Of a DNA stretch of 64,000 nucleotides, positions 45,918 to 56,917 are shown one piece after another (position 1 is the first letter of the stretch; each line of letters starts with the position of its first letter). The DNA is from JAAYUD01 sp963676865 (GTDB lineage: Bacteria; Bacteroidota; Bacteroidia; Bacteroidales; Bacteroidaceae). The translations under genes and the position numbers were made by a program. The notes beneath the pieces were generated by a model. The model searched no databases and was not told where the DNA came from. It was given only the letters and a program-made list of their open reading frames with translations. The DNA lies in NCBI GenBank assembly GCA_963676865.2, contig CAXXSS010000001.1, forward strand, positions 1,736,001-1,800,000, read 5' to 3'.

Positions 45918-46769
45918 TTAATGCTTTTCCAGTATTCTTTCGGCATGATATGATGATCTTACCAATGGAGCACTTTCTACATCGGTGAATCCTTTTTGTA
46001 GCGCTGTTTGTTTGTAGGCTTCGAATTGTTGAGGTGTTATGTAAGCCGCTACGGGATAATGTTTGTGTGATGGCTGCAAATATTGTCCGATAGTGATGAT
46101 ACGGCAATCTATCGAGATCAGATCATCCATCAATTGTTCTACTTCTTGCACCGTTTCTCCCAATCCTACCATTATTCCAGTCTTTGCCCTGCTTCCTTTC
46201 TCACTGATTCGTTTGAGGACTTTAAGGCTCGTTTGATAGGTTGCTACACTTCGTACTTGAGGAGTCAGTCTTTCTACTGTTTCCATATTGTGAGAGATCA
46301 CTTCCGGTTGAGCGTCGATTATCTGATCTACTAATTCCATGCGTCCTTGAAAATCGGGGATCAGCACTTCTATTTTAGTTTCAGGACTCTGCTTTTTTAT
46401 TTCTTGGATAGTCTTCACCCAATGGCTGGCCCCCAGATCGGGCAAGTCATCGCGATCTACCGAGGTGATGACAGCATATTTCAGTTGCATCTGCTTCACT
46501 GATTCGGCAACGTGTTGCGGTTCATCTTCATCCAATGGTAGAGGATGTCCTGATTTTGTATTACAGAATTTACAGCAGCGCGTACAAATATCTCCTCCTA
46601 TCATGATACTTGCGGTACCGCGGCTCCAACATTCTCCTTGGTTTGGACAACGGCCACTGCTGCATATTGTATGCAGTTTGTTAGTAGAAACGATATGATG
46701 AGTTTGCGCCGAACGTTCGGTAGCTCCTATTTTAATCTTTAGCCAATCTGGTTTGCGTACCCTTTCCAT
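45918..46769 (-). CDS. lipA: Lipoyl synthase
   Basis: 283 aa radical SAM enzyme that inserts two sulfurs into octanoyl groups on lipoyl domains. Two [4Fe-4S] sites are visible: the auxiliary cluster CSSGRCPNQGEC and the radical SAM CTRCCKFC. C-terminal RSSYHAE is the conserved RSSY motif. Its ATG overlaps the TAA of the dipeptidyl peptidase gene (TAATG), so they form one operon. Confidence 0.96.
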   Translation of the reverse strand: MERVRKPDWLKIKIGATERSAQTHHIVSTNKLHTICSSGRCPNQGECWSRGTASIMIGGDICTRCCKFCNTKSGHPLPLDEDEPQHVAESVKQMQLKYAVITSVDRDDLPDLGASHWVKTIQEIKKQSPETKIEVLIPDFQGRMELVDQIIDAQPEVISHNMETVERLTPQVRSVATYQTSLKVLKRISEKGSRAKTGIMVGLGETVQEVEQLMDDLISIDCRIITIGQYLQPSHKHYPVAAYITPQQFEAYKQTALQKGFTDVESAPLVRSSYHAERILEKH

Positions 46770-48985
46770 TATTTCAAATTGCTGTCAAAGAAGTTAGTAA
46801 TGCTAGAATATAAATGACAACGGGTATTGCCTCCGTAGATGCTGTGATTCCTATTGTTGTATGGTATGGCATAGAAGGGTATGCCAAGTTGTACCAATTG
46901 TTCCATGTATTCGGCAGTGTTCTGATAGTGTACATTGTCATCGGCAAGGCCGTGTATCAGCAATAAATTGCCGTGCAGCTTATCGGCTCTCTCTATGGCG
47001 GAAGTAGAACGATAGCCTTCGCCATTTTCTTTTGGAGTACGCATATAGCGTTCGGTGTATACCGTGTCGTAAAAACGATAGTCCGTTACCGGAGCAACAG
47101 CTACGCCAGCCTTAAATACAGGTGTACCTTCACTCATACTCATTAAAGTCATATATCCACCATAGCTCCAGCCCCAAATACCTATTTTGTCTTTGTCAAC
47201 ATAAGATTGTTGTGCCATGTATTGTGCTGTAGCAACTTGGTCTTGAGCCTCTTTTACTCCAATGTTCATATAAGTACATTTCTCAAACTCTTCTCCTCGG
47301 CCTCCGGTTCCTCTGCCGTCGACACATACTAGTATGTACCCGCGAGACGCCATATAAGTTTCCCACGAAATGCCGAATTGATTTTTTACCTCTTGCGAAC
47401 CGGGGCCACTGTATTGATACAATATGACCGGATATTTGTGAGATTCGTCAAAGTTGGTCGGTTTCATCATCCATCCATTCAGCTTGGTGCCTCTTGCTGT
47501 AGTAAAAGAGAAGAACTCTTTGTGCGGAATGGCATACTCTGCCATTGTTTGTTTCAGCTCTTCGTTTGTCTCTATCGTTTTTAAAACTTTACCGTTATTG
47601 TCGTTTATAGTAACGATGGGAGGGGTAGTGACATTTGAGAAGATGTTGATATAAAATTGAGCGTCTTTGCTGAAAATGGCACTATTGGTTCCTTCTTTTT
47701 GGCTTAACTTCGTTTGACGTCCTTTCAGGTCGACTTTACAAACATAAGAACAAAGCGGATTTCCTTCATTGGAAAGATAATAGAATACTTTTTCTTTGGC
47801 ATTGTAACCTAATAAATCGCTTACTTCTATAGAGCCCGATGTGAGTTTCTTTATTAATTCACCATTTAAATTGTACCAATACAAATGGCTGTGTCCGTCA
47901 CGCTCACTTTTCAGGCAGAAGTTGTCATCAATAAATTGCATATCCAAGTACTCTTCTTCTTGAATATAATATTTATCGTCATCGCGTAGCGCCAACTTGC
48001 AAATGGTACTTTTGGGGTCTGCCATATATAGATCCATTCTGTTTTGATGCATATTTAGAGTAACCACTGCTAATTTGTTGGGATCGTTAGTGAACTCGAT
48101 ACGGGGAATGTATCCGCCTGCATCAAGTGGTAATTGCAATGTACGGATTACCTTGGACTGGATATTGAAAGCACAAACCGAAACTTTCGAATTGGGATAG
48201 CCCGCTTTTGGATATTTGTAAACGTATTCTCCAGGATAATCGGCAAATTGATCGAAGGTGGGGTTTGAACCTTTGTACATCGGGAAGCTGTAAGTAGGAA
48301 CCTCCGATTCATCGAAGCGAATAAAGGCGAGAATTTTGTTGTCCGCACTGAAACTAAGAGCGGTTGTCATCGAAAACTCTTCTTCGTAGACCCAATCGGC
48401 AAGACCATTGATGATTGAATTTCGTTTTCCATCTTTTGTTACCTGGCTTTCACTATTATTATAGAGTCGTTTGACCAGAAAGATGTTATTGTCGCGTACG
48501 AAAGCTACCATATTTCCATCGGGAGAGAATACCGGCGACTGTTGTGGACCTCCGTCTGAGAGCTTCTCTATTTTGTTGCGGGTTGTAACGCCATCCGCAT
48601 TTTTATTGAGTTGATATAAATAAAAGTCGGCTGTAAAAGAACGGCGATAAATGCGTTTTTTGTTTGTGGCGATTAATAAGGTGGAGCCATCTGGCGAAAA
48701 ACTATAGCTGTCGAAGTTCTTGAACGGGCAATCGCGTGCTGTCGAGACGTCAAAGAGAACTTCGACCTGCTGTCCTGTTCGAAACGAATATTTGATAATT
48801 TTAGTACCATCTTCGTTCATTTGAGTGTAAAATTCTCCTTCGTTCATCGGCATTACATTGTGTACCGTTTTAGGATAGAATTTACCATTTACAACCTCTT
48901 TGAGATCCAGAGATTTAGTGCCTTGTGCTCCTATAAATGACATATAGCAAGTGCACAAAAGCAAAAGTATGCCAAACTTTTTCAT
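46769..48985 (-). CDS. Dipeptidyl peptidase IV (S9 family)
   Basis: 738 aa with a signal peptide ending FIGAQ. An N-terminal beta-propeller (about 40-480) is followed by an alpha/beta-hydrolase domain with GWSYGGYM (about 604-611, catalytic Ser), HGLADDNVH (Asp) and NRNHSIYGG (His). It removes X-Pro or X-Ala dipeptides from peptides in the periplasm. First gene of an operon with lipA. Confidence 0.93.
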   Translation of the reverse strand: MKKFGILLLLCTCYMSFIGAQGTKSLDLKEVVNGKFYPKTVHNVMPMNEGEFYTQMNEDGTKIIKYSFRTGQQVEVLFDVSTARDCPFKNFDSYSFSPDGSTLLIATNKKRIYRRSFTADFYLYQLNKNADGVTTRNKIEKLSDGGPQQSPVFSPDGNMVAFVRDNNIFLVKRLYNNSESQVTKDGKRNSIINGLADWVYEEEFSMTTALSFSADNKILAFIRFDESEVPTYSFPMYKGSNPTFDQFADYPGEYVYKYPKAGYPNSKVSVCAFNIQSKVIRTLQLPLDAGGYIPRIEFTNDPNKLAVVTLNMHQNRMDLYMADPKSTICKLALRDDDKYYIQEEEYLDMQFIDDNFCLKSERDGHSHLYWYNLNGELIKKLTSGSIEVSDLLGYNAKEKVFYYLSNEGNPLCSYVCKVDLKGRQTKLSQKEGTNSAIFSKDAQFYINIFSNVTTPPIVTINDNNGKVLKTIETNEELKQTMAEYAIPHKEFFSFTTARGTKLNGWMMKPTNFDESHKYPVILYQYSGPGSQEVKNQFGISWETYMASRGYILVCVDGRGTGGRGEEFEKCTYMNIGVKEAQDQVATAQYMAQQSYVDKDKIGIWGWSYGGYMTLMSMSEGTPVFKAGVAVAPVTDYRFYDTVYTERYMRTPKENGEGYRSTSAIERADKLHGNLLLIHGLADDNVHYQNTAEYMEQLVQLGIPFYAIPYNNRNHSIYGGNTRCHLYSSITNFFDSNLK

Positions 48986-49019
48986 ATTTATACCAAATTG
49001 TTAGTATTGATTTAGTAGG

Positions 49020-49050
49020 CAAAGATAGTGTAAGCAGTTCTCATATACAA
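49020..49050 (-). promoter_or_regulatory. Promoter of dipeptidyl peptidase-lipA operon
   Basis: Minus strand: TTG (49050-49048), 20-nt spacer, TATCTTTG (49027-49020), about 35 nt before the start codon. Confidence 0.7.
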
Positions 49051-49146
49051 AAATCATTCGGTTTATTTAGTTGAATACGACTATCTTTTTATTGACTTGC
49101 GTTGATGAAATATTCGATATGTATCATCTACTTAGATTTTTACAAT

Positions 49147-49177
49147 TTGCGAAACATCAATATAATGTCTATATTTG
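49147..49177 (+). promoter_or_regulatory. Promoter of methyltransferase gene
   Basis: TTG 49147-49149, 20-nt spacer, TATATTTG 49170-49177; the start codon follows at 49214. Confidence 0.7.
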
Positions 49178-49213
49178 CATATTGCTAGAATCGTATTAAT
49201 AGAAACCTACTAA

Positions 49214-50392
49214 ATGTTTATTTCGGAAGAAACAAAGAAATTTATTCTTGATCACATTGATGACGATGTATTTACATTGGGCTTCCATGCTTCGCGCTAT
49301 CCCGAAATAGACATGCCTACTGTTGTGGTTCAGATAGAAGGTCGACAAAAGGCAAAAAACAAATTGCCTTCGTGGTATAGTAATCCCGATGTGATATATC
49401 CACCGCATTTAGCTTTGGAACAATGCTCCAGTGAGTTGACCGCTGAATATAAAGCAAAACTTATAGGTGGCAATACATTGATAGACTTAACCGGGGGATT
49501 GGGTGTGGATAGTTCTTGTTTTGCCAAACAGTTTGATCGTGTCGTATATGTCGAACGTCAAGAGAAATTGTGCCAGCTGGCAGCTCATAATTTCGAGGCA
49601 TTGGGATTGCATAATATAGAGACGGTGAATGCAGATGCTCTTGACTATTTACAGAAAATGAATCCGGTAGATGTTATTTATGTAGATCCGGCGCGTAGAA
49701 ATAGTCAGGGTGGAAAGGTATTTGCCGTTAGCGATTGTGAGCCTAATATAGTAGGCATTCATGATCTGCTTTTTTCTAAAGCCCGTAGAATCTTAGTTAA
49801 GCTTTCGCCCATGCTTGATGTATATGCTGCCATGCAGCAATTGAAATATCCCTCGCAAGTGCATATCGTTTCTGTAGGTGGAGAGTGTAAAGAATTGTTG
49901 TTGCTACTTGATCGGAATAACTGCGATTCAGTTTCTATTCATTGTATGAATCTAAATAAGAACTCTTCTCAGTCATTTGTATTTCGCAGGGATGAAGAAA
50001 TATCGTCTACTTGTCGTTTCGCTTCAAATTTAAATCATTATTTATATGAGCCCAATGCATCTGTACTTAAAGCAGGAGCTTTTAAAGTATTGTCCGTGCG
50101 ATTTGGAATAGAAAAACTTCATCCCAATAGTCATTTATATACGTCCGACAAATTGATACCCGATTTCCCCGGCAAGATATTCGGAGTCTGTGGGTATAGC
50201 TCTTTTAACAAGAAAGATTTGAGCTTATTCCTTAAAAATATGAAGAAAGCGAATATCTGTGTTCGCAACTTCCCTTTATCAGCTGCCGAGCTTCACAAGC
50301 GTTTCCATCTTTCGGACGGTGGTAATGACTTTCTATATGCAACGACACTCCAAAATGGTCAGCATGTGATCATTCGAGGAGAAAAACTGTAA
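49214..50392 (+). CDS. SAM-dependent methyltransferase with THUMP-like tail
   Basis: 392 aa. The SAM-binding motif LIDLTGGLGVDSSCFAKQF is near 90-108, followed by VYVERQEKLC (ribose-binding acidic residue) and VIYVDPARRN (DPAR motif, near 155-164). The C-terminal about 90 residues resemble the THUMP-like domain found in this Bacteroidetes group, pointing to RNA as substrate. The target is not known. Own promoter upstream. Confidence 0.85.
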   Translation: MFISEETKKFILDHIDDDVFTLGFHASRYPEIDMPTVVVQIEGRQKAKNKLPSWYSNPDVIYPPHLALEQCSSELTAEYKAKLIGGNTLIDLTGGLGVDSSCFAKQFDRVVYVERQEKLCQLAAHNFEALGLHNIETVNADALDYLQKMNPVDVIYVDPARRNSQGGKVFAVSDCEPNIVGIHDLLFSKARRILVKLSPMLDVYAAMQQLKYPSQVHIVSVGGECKELLLLLDRNNCDSVSIHCMNLNKNSSQSFVFRRDEEISSTCRFASNLNHYLYEPNASVLKAGAFKVLSVRFGIEKLHPNSHLYTSDKLIPDFPGKIFGVCGYSSFNKKDLSLFLKNMKKANICVRNFPLSAAELHKRFHLSDGGNDFLYATTLQNGQHVIIRGEKL

Positions 50393-50489
50393 TGCCTTTT
50401 TGCTCCAAAAGGCGAGGGATATGTTCATGAATGATTTTGTCGGTTTGCCAAGAAACCCTAATTCTACTTGCAATTAGTCGAACGGAAAT

Positions 50490-50684
50490 TCAATCAATAG
50501 TTTGCTGTAGGAAATATTCTGAAGGTGTTTTTCCTGTATATTGTTTGAAATTCCTAAAAGCTGTGGCTCGTGAACGGAAGTCTGCATCATAGAAAGCGTC
50601 TTGATAGTTGGCAGATTCTTTGGTCTGGATGGGCCGAATAAAGTCCTCAATACGCAATGTATTATACCAATATAAATATGGCAC
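50490..50684 (-). pseudogene. AraC-family regulator, C-terminal remnant
   Basis: The 64-codon frame contains YDADFRSRATAFRNFKQYTG followed by KTPSEYF, the second helix-turn-helix and end of AraC-type DNA-binding domains. No N-terminal sensing part is found upstream on this strand, where only gene-free DNA remains. It is most simply a truncated relic between the methyltransferase and acetyltransferase genes. Confidence 0.75.
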
Positions 50685-50903
50685 ACATTTTTAGTGGACA
50701 ATAAAGAAGTGGACTTATAAGAGTCTGTATTCTATAGAAATCATTCGCCCAGATGCTAATCTTTGTTTTGAAAGAAGATGGCATCGGGGCGAAAATCTTT
50801 TTTACAGTTTTTGTGGGAACGGTTGATTCATTATCATTATGACTTAGACCGTTTATTTATAACTATATTTATTTATTCTTCTGCGCCTTTCATTTTTTCT
50901 TTG

Positions 50904-50911
50904 TATCTTTG
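50904..50911 (+). promoter_or_regulatory. -7 box before acetyltransferase-parE operon
   Basis: TATCTTTG 24 nt before the start at 50935; no well-placed TTG. Confidence 0.45.
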
Positions 50912-50934
50912 CTCCAAATATATATTAGCAAAGT

Positions 50935-52068
50935 ATGTCTGTAATAATCAAAAAGGTCTCTACAAAGCGGGAGCTAAAGAAATTTATCCGCTTCAATTAT
51001 TTCATGTATAAGGATAACCCATATTCGGTGCCCGATTTGTTTGATGATATGCTCAATACTTTCAATAAGAAAAAGAATGCAGCTTTTGAATTTTGCGAGG
51101 CCGATTATTTCTTGGCATATAGAGATGGAAAGATTGTGGGCCGGGTTGCAGCTATTATAAATAATAGAGCAAACGAAAAATGGAATAAAAAAACGACTCG
51201 TTTCGGTTGGATTGATTTTATCGATGATATAGAGGTTTCGAAAGCATTGATAGATACTGTAGAACAATGGGGACGCGAACGTGGAATGGATAACGTTCAA
51301 GGACCGCTTGGCTTTACTGATTTTGATGCTGAAGGTATGTTGGTCGAAGGTTATGATCAATTAAGTACAATCGCCACCATATATAATTACCCTTATTATG
51401 TGGATCACATGGCCAAGTTGGGCTTTGAAAAAGATGCCGATTGGGTAGAGTACAAAATATATATTCCCGACGCGATTCCCGAAAAGCATAAGCGTATTTC
51501 GGAAATAGTGATGAAGAAATATGGTTTGCATATCACAAAATATACTTCTGCGAAAAAAGTTTCAAGAGAATATGGAGAGACTATCTTTGAACTAATGAAT
51601 GAGGCTTATAGCCCTCTTTATGGTTATTCTCCGCTAACTCCCAGACAGATTAAGCAATACGTAAAGATGTATTTGCATATTGTTGATCTGCGTATGTTGA
51701 CCTTGATTACCAAAGATGACGGTACTTTAGTGGGAGTGGGTATATCAATGCCTTCGCTTGCTAGGGCTTTGCAGAAAGCCCATGGGCGGTTACTGCCTTT
51801 CGGTTGGTATCATTTGTTGAAATCGCTTTTTATTAAACATGCTAAAGTGTTGGAATTGTTGCTTATCGCTGTAAAGCCTGAATATCAAAATAAAGGCGTC
51901 AATGCATTATTGTTCTATGATTTGATACCAGTCTATCAGAAGATGGGCTTTATATATGCTGAAAGTAATCCCGAACTAGAGTTGAATGGTAAAGTTCAGT
52001 CCCAATGGGAGTATTTTAAATGTGAACAGCACAAACGTCGTCGCGCTTTTATCAGGAGCATTAAATAA
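50935..52068 (+). CDS. GNAT-like acetyltransferase domain protein
   Basis: 377 aa. The C-terminal half looks GNAT-like (LLLIAVKPEYQNKGVNALLFYDL, with the Q-N-K-G-V-N acetyl-CoA loop, then KMGFIYAESNPELELN). The N-terminal half has FRYNDP-type features (IRFNYFMYKDNPYSVPDLFDD). It is a common uncharacterised Bacteroidetes protein. It lies 3 nt before parE, so likely the first gene of that operon. Function unknown. Confidence 0.75.
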   Translation: MSVIIKKVSTKRELKKFIRFNYFMYKDNPYSVPDLFDDMLNTFNKKKNAAFEFCEADYFLAYRDGKIVGRVAAIINNRANEKWNKKTTRFGWIDFIDDIEVSKALIDTVEQWGRERGMDNVQGPLGFTDFDAEGMLVEGYDQLSTIATIYNYPYYVDHMAKLGFEKDADWVEYKIYIPDAIPEKHKRISEIVMKKYGLHITKYTSAKKVSREYGETIFELMNEAYSPLYGYSPLTPRQIKQYVKMYLHIVDLRMLTLITKDDGTLVGVGISMPSLARALQKAHGRLLPFGWYHLLKSLFIKHAKVLELLLIAVKPEYQNKGVNALLFYDLIPVYQKMGFIYAESNPELELNGKVQSQWEYFKCEQHKRRRAFIRSIK

Positions 52069-52071
52069 AAT

Positions 52072-53967
52072 ATGGAAGAAAATATCATTGAGGAAAACGA
52101 ATTCAAGACAAATTATACTGATGACAGTATAAAGCATCTGAGTGATATGGAACATGTCCGTACGAGGCCGGGTATGTATATCGGTCGTTTAGGGGACGGT
52201 TCTCATCCTGAAGATGGTATTTATGTCTTATTAAAAGAGGTTATAGATAATAGTATCGATGAATTCCGAATGGGATTCGGCAAACGGCTTGAAATTGATC
52301 TTGAGGACAATTTGCGGGTTAGTGTGAGGGACTATGGTAGAGGAATTCCACAAGGGGCACTTGTTGAGGCCGTCAGTGTGCTTAATACGGGAGCCAAGTA
52401 TGACAATGCCGTTTTCAAGAAAAGCGTTGGACTGAATGGAGTTGGTGCCAAGGCTGTCAATGCTTTGAGTTCTTTTTTCGAAGTTCGCAGTTATCGTGAT
52501 GGTAAAGTGAGGATAATTACTTTTGCCAAAGGACTACTGCAGTCCGACGAGACGAAAGAGACCGATGAGGAAGATGGAACCTATATGTTTTTTGAACCGG
52601 ATAAAACCTTGTTTGTGAATTACTCGTTTCAGTCAGAATTCATCGAAACGAAGCTTCGAAATTATACATATCTTAATACCGGGCTTTCTATCATATTCAA
52701 TGGACAACGCATTGTCTCTAGAAATGGTTTGGAAGATTTGCTCAATGATAATATGACTTCGCCGGGATTATATCCTATTATTCATTTCAAGAACGATGAC
52801 ATTGAGATTGCTTTTACCCATACCAATCAATATGGTGAGGAATACTATTCTTTCGTTAATGGACAGAATACTACTCAGGGCGGTACACATTTGTCAGCTT
52901 TTAAAGAACATGTGGCTCACACAATCAAAGATTTTTATAATAAAAACTTCGAATTTAATGATATTCGAAACGGTATTGTAGGTGCTATTGCCATCAATGT
53001 GGAGGATCCTATTTTTGAAAGTCAGACAAAGATAAAGCTTGGTTCTAATACTATATCTCTTAAAAAGGATGCGATTTCGGTAAACAAATTCGTAGGTAAT
53101 TTTATCCAAGAGCAATTGGATAATTTCCTCCACAAAAACTCCGATATTGCTGAAGTGATGCTCCAGAAAGTTCAAGAATCGGAGAAAGAACGCAAAGCAA
53201 TTGCCGGTGTGACGAAATTGGCTCGAGAGCGAGCTAAAAAAGCCAATCTTCATAATAAGAAATTACGCGATTGCCGTATTCATCTGAATGATTCTAAAGG
53301 AGATCGTCAGGAGGAGTCGTGTATCTTTATTACCGAGGGTGATTCGGCGAGTGGTTCTATTACAAAGAGCCGTGATGTCAATACTCAGGCGGTATTTAGT
53401 TTGCGTGGTAAACCTCTTAATTCATTCGGGTTGACTAAGAAGGTAGTCTATGAAAATGAGGAATTCAATTTGTTGCAGGCTGCACTTAATATAGAAGATG
53501 GTATTGAGGCCCTTAGATACAATAAAGTAATCGTTGCAACTGATGCCGATGTCGATGGCATGCATATTCGGCTGTTAATGATCACTTTTTTCTTGCAGTT
53601 CTTTCCCGATTTGATAAAGAAAGGGCATGTCTATATTCTTCAGACACCATTATTTAGAGTCCGGAATAAGAAAGAAACTCGCTACTGTTATTCTGAGGAA
53701 GAGAGAGTAAATGCTATAAGAGCATTAAAACCTTCGCCTGAAATCACTCGATTCAAAGGATTGGGAGAAATATCTCCAGAAGAGTTTGTGCATTTTATAG
53801 GCAAAGACATACGCCTTGATCAGGTCAAGTTGCGCAAAACAGATGCGGTGAAAGATCTATTGGCTTTCTATATGGGCAAGAACACGATGGAACGTCAGAA
53901 TTTCATCATTGATAATTTGGTAATAGAAGAGGATAGACCGGAGAATTTAATTAGTGAGATAGCATAA
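52072..53967 (+). CDS. parE: DNA topoisomerase IV subunit B
   Basis: 631 aa type IIA topoisomerase ATPase subunit. GHKL motifs: [19 protein letters not shown] and [28 protein letters not shown] and [13 protein letters not shown]-terminal RFKGLGE. Length favours ParE over GyrB, which is usually a little longer in this group, but ParE and GyrB are hard to separate by eye. With its A subunit it decatenates daughter chromosomes. coaD follows 12 nt later. Confidence 0.88.
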   Translation: MEENIIEENEFKTNYTDDSIKHLSDMEHVRTRPGMYIGRLGDGSHPEDGIYVLLKEVIDNSIDEFRMGFGKRLEIDLEDNLRVSVRDYGRGIPQGALVEAVSVLNTGAKYDNAVFKKSVGLNGVGAKAVNALSSFFEVRSYRDGKVRIITFAKGLLQSDETKETDEEDGTYMFFEPDKTLFVNYSFQSEFIETKLRNYTYLNTGLSIIFNGQRIVSRNGLEDLLNDNMTSPGLYPIIHFKNDDIEIAFTHTNQYGEEYYSFVNGQNTTQGGTHLSAFKEHVAHTIKDFYNKNFEFNDIRNGIVGAIAINVEDPIFESQTKIKLGSNTISLKKDAISVNKFVGNFIQEQLDNFLHKNSDIAEVMLQKVQESEKERKAIAGVTKLARERAKKANLHNKKLRDCRIHLNDSKGDRQEESCIFITEGDSASGSITKSRDVNTQAVFSLRGKPLNSFGLTKKVVYENEEFNLLQAALNIEDGIEALRYNKVIVATDADVDGMHIRLLMITFFLQFFPDLIKKGHVYILQTPLFRVRNKKETRYCYSEEERVNAIRALKPSPEITRFKGLGEISPEEFVHFIGKDIRLDQVKLRKTDAVKDLLAFYMGKNTMERQNFIIDNLVIEEDRPENLISEIA

Positions 53968-53979
53968 CTTAAATAAACG

Positions 53980-54435
53980 ATGGAAAGAAAAGCAATATTC
54001 CCAGGAACGTTCGATCCTTTTACTATCGGACATTTTTCGATAGTGAAGCGGACTTTGACTTTCATGGACGAAGTGATTGTCAGCATTGGGATTAATGACC
54101 AAAAGAATACTTACTTTCCATTGGAAAAGCGAGTTGATATTATTCGGAAACTGTATCGTGATGAGCCGCGTGTCAGAGTTGAATCTTACGAAGGTTTGAC
54201 AATGGATTTTGCACAACAGATTGGGGCAAGCTTTATTATAAGGGGCATCCGTACAGTGAGTGATTTTGAATATGAAGAAACCATTGCCGATGTCAATCGT
54301 AAGCTGTCGGGTATTGAGACGATTTTATTGTTTACCGAACCGGAATTGACTTGCGTCAGTTCTACTATTGTCAGAGAATTATTAATGTACCATAAGGATA
54401 TCAGCCGGTTTATTCCGGAAGGAATGGAAATTTAA
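53980..54435 (+). CDS. coaD: Phosphopantetheine adenylyltransferase
   Basis: 151 aa nucleotidyltransferase that makes dephospho-CoA from 4'-phosphopantetheine and [18 protein letters not shown] near the N-terminus is the T/HxGH-type nucleotide motif (here TIGH). [14 protein letters not shown] and [10 protein letters not shown] match the family. Located between parE and the S41 peptidase gene, 9 nt gap to the latter. Confidence 0.95.
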   Translation: MERKAIFPGTFDPFTIGHFSIVKRTLTFMDEVIVSIGINDQKNTYFPLEKRVDIIRKLYRDEPRVRVESYEGLTMDFAQQIGASFIIRGIRTVSDFEYEETIADVNRKLSGIETILLFTEPELTCVSSTIVRELLMYHKDISRFIPEGMEI

Positions 54436-54444
54436 AAAGAAATA

Positions 54445-56037
54445 ATGAGAAAACTAATCACCGTATGTCTTTTGACATTTGTTACTGTTGCCTGTGTTAC
54501 GGCCCAGGACTTTAATAAAGATGCTATTCGGAAATTGCAGATTGCCGAAATGGCGATAAATAATCTGTATGTGAATAAAATAAATGAGAATAAACTTGTG
54601 GAGGATGCCATAGAGGGTATGCTGTCAAAGCTAGATCCTCATTCCACTTATTCGAATGCAGAAGAAGTGAAGCTGATGAATGCTCCATTGCAAGGTAACT
54701 TTGATGGTATAGGTGTTCAATTTCAAATGATAGAAGATACATTGTTTGTTATTCAGCCTGTTACGAATGGACCTTCCGAGAAAGTCGGTATTCTTGCCGG
54801 CGATCGTATCGTTGCTGTCAATGATACGGCGATTGCCGGAGTCAAAATGAGTACGGAGAAAATAATGCAACGCCTTCGTGGTCCTAAAGGAACGGTTGTA
54901 AAGCTTTCTATCGTTCGCCGTGGTGAAAAAGGGTTGCTGTATTTTAACGTGAAACGTAATACAATACCCATTTATAGTATTGACGCATGCTATATGGTTG
55001 AGCCGAAGGTCGGTTATATCCGAATCAGTCAGTTTGCTGCGACAACCGGTGAAGAGTTTATTGCTTCATTAAAGAAACTGAAACAACAAGGAATGGTCGA
55101 TCTTGTGCTAGACTTGCAGGGTAACGGAGGCGGTTATCTGCAAGCAGCGACAGAGTTGGCTAATCAATTATTGGATAGTAAGCAGCTTATCGTTTATACC
55201 GAAGGGCGTAATTCTACGCGAAGCGATTTCTTGGCCACCGGCAATGGGATATTCAAGACGGGACGGGTATCTGTCTTGGTTGACGAGTTTACGGCTTCGG
55301 CAAGCGAGATCGTAACAGGTGCTTTGCAGGATTGGGATCGTGCTACTGTGGTTGGCCGACGTACCTTTGGTAAAGGGCTTGTTCAGCGTCCTATTGAGTT
55401 GCCTGACGGTTCGATGATTCGTTTAACCATTGCTCATTATTATACTCCTTCCGGTCGTTGCATTCAGAAACCTTATGGCGATAAGATTGACTATGCTGCA
55501 GATATTATCAAGAGATATACTCGTGGTGAGATGCAGAGTGCCGATAGTATTCATTTCCCCGATTCTTTGAAGTGTAAAACGTTGAAGCTTGGTCGTGTTG
55601 TTTATGGTGGCGGTGGTATTATGCCCGATTATTTTGTACCTGTAGACACTACCGATTATAGCGATTATCTTCGCGAATTAAGTAATAGAGGCATTATTTT
55701 GCAAGAAACGGCACAGTATGTCGAAAAGAATAGAGCAGCATTGAAAGCCCAATATCCTACTTTCGAAAAGTATAGAACATCTTTCGATGTTGCCAAAACC
55801 ACTATGCTTGATGAAGTACGTGGCAAAGCAGACAAGGCTGGAATAAAATTCAACGAGAAGCAGTATCAGACGTCGTTGCCTTTTATCAAGCTTCAATTGA
55901 AAGCTTTGGTTGCACGCGATCTTTGGGATATGAATGAATACTTTCAGGTTATCAATGAAACAAACGAAAGTTTACAAAAAGCGCTGTCTATTATGCACAA
56001 GAAAGACATAGCCCAACCTGTTAAGAAAAAGAAATAG
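54445..56037 (+). CDS. S41-family C-terminal processing peptidase
   Basis: 530 aa with a signal peptide ending VTAQD. PDZ domain at about 80-170 (GDRIVAVNDTAIAGV). S41 catalytic domain with LVLDLQGNGGGYLQ and VLVDEFTASASEIV (catalytic Ser), RTFGKGLVQ (Lys). Periplasmic protease that trims C-terminal tails of proteins. Last gene of the operon starting at 50935. Confidence 0.93.
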   Translation: MRKLITVCLLTFVTVACVTAQDFNKDAIRKLQIAEMAINNLYVNKINENKLVEDAIEGMLSKLDPHSTYSNAEEVKLMNAPLQGNFDGIGVQFQMIEDTLFVIQPVTNGPSEKVGILAGDRIVAVNDTAIAGVKMSTEKIMQRLRGPKGTVVKLSIVRRGEKGLLYFNVKRNTIPIYSIDACYMVEPKVGYIRISQFAATTGEEFIASLKKLKQQGMVDLVLDLQGNGGGYLQAATELANQLLDSKQLIVYTEGRNSTRSDFLATGNGIFKTGRVSVLVDEFTASASEIVTGALQDWDRATVVGRRTFGKGLVQRPIELPDGSMIRLTIAHYYTPSGRCIQKPYGDKIDYAADIIKRYTRGEMQSADSIHFPDSLKCKTLKLGRVVYGGGGIMPDYFVPVDTTDYSDYLRELSNRGIILQETAQYVEKNRAALKAQYPTFEKYRTSFDVAKTTMLDEVRGKADKAGIKFNEKQYQTSLPFIKLQLKALVARDLWDMNEYFQVINETNESLQKALSIMHKKDIAQPVKKKK

Positions 56038-56096
56038 TGTGATAGATTGATAGGGCTGTAATAATAAGCATATTAAAGATTTATTTCTTTAATTGC

Positions 56097-56127
56097 TTGC
56101 TCAATCAATCTATTTGTCTTAATTTTG
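56097..56127 (+). promoter_or_regulatory. Promoter of fumarate reductase operon
   Basis: TTG 56097-56099, 20-nt spacer, TAATTTTG 56120-56127. Transcription would leave a leader of about 70 nt before the start at 56202. Confidence 0.65.
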
Positions 56128-56201
56128 TGCCTGTATGGGGCTGTAATAATTAAAAATTAATTTAATTCTAAACAATAATAATCTTAAAAATTGAATCATT
56201 T

Positions 56202-56894
56202 ATGTGGTTAGTTAATTCATCCGTAGGAAGGAAAGTGGTAATGAGTGTCACAGGCATTGCTCTTATCCTCTTTCTGACATTTCACATGGCGATGAACTTG
56301 GTAGCTGTCTTCTCCGAGAGAGGATATAATGCGATTTGTGAATTTTTGGGAGCTAACTGGTATGCCCTCGTCGGTTCGATGGGTTTGGCAGCTTTGTTTC
56401 TTATTCACATTATTTACGCTGTTTGGCTTACCTTGTTGAATCGCAAAGCACGTGGTTCGGAACGTTATGCTGTAACGGAACGTCCGACAACTGTCGAATG
56501 GGCCTCACAAAACATGTTTGTGTTGGGTCTGATTGTTGTTCTCGGTATTATTCTGCATCTTACAGATTTCTGGTATCATATGCAGTTTGCCGAAATAGCA
56601 AATGATATGGTATTGGCACCCGGAGGTGATCCGGCAGACGGTATCGCTTTGATGAAGATCACATTCAAGAACCCTGTTTTTGTATTGCTTTATCTTGTTT
56701 GGTTCGGTGCTATCTGGTTCCATCTCACTCATGGTTTCTGGAGTGCTCTTCAAACAATGGGCTGGAACAACCAGATTTGGATTAAACGTTGGAAGTGTAT
56801 TTCCAATATTTATACTACTATTCTTATGGCTTGCTTCGCTTTGGTAGTTATCTTCTTTTTTATTAAAGTCACCTTTTTAGGCGCGAGCATTTAA
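56202..56894 (+). CDS. frdC: Fumarate reductase/succinate dehydrogenase cytochrome b subunit
   Basis: 230 aa with five membrane helices of the b558 type. Conserved histidines within helices ([28 protein letters not shown]) can ligate two haems. It anchors FrdAB and passes electrons from menaquinol to fumarate, the main anaerobic electron sink leading to succinate and propionate. Gap of 23 nt to frdA. Confidence 0.93.
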   Translation: MWLVNSSVGRKVVMSVTGIALILFLTFHMAMNLVAVFSERGYNAICEFLGANWYALVGSMGLAALFLIHIIYAVWLTLLNRKARGSERYAVTERPTTVEWASQNMFVLGLIVVLGIILHLTDFWYHMQFAEIANDMVLAPGGDPADGIALMKITFKNPVFVLLYLVWFGAIWFHLTHGFWSALQTMGWNNQIWIKRWKCISNIYTTILMACFALVVIFFFIKVTFLGASI

Positions 56895-56917
56895 TTTCAA
56901 TAAAAGTATATACAATT

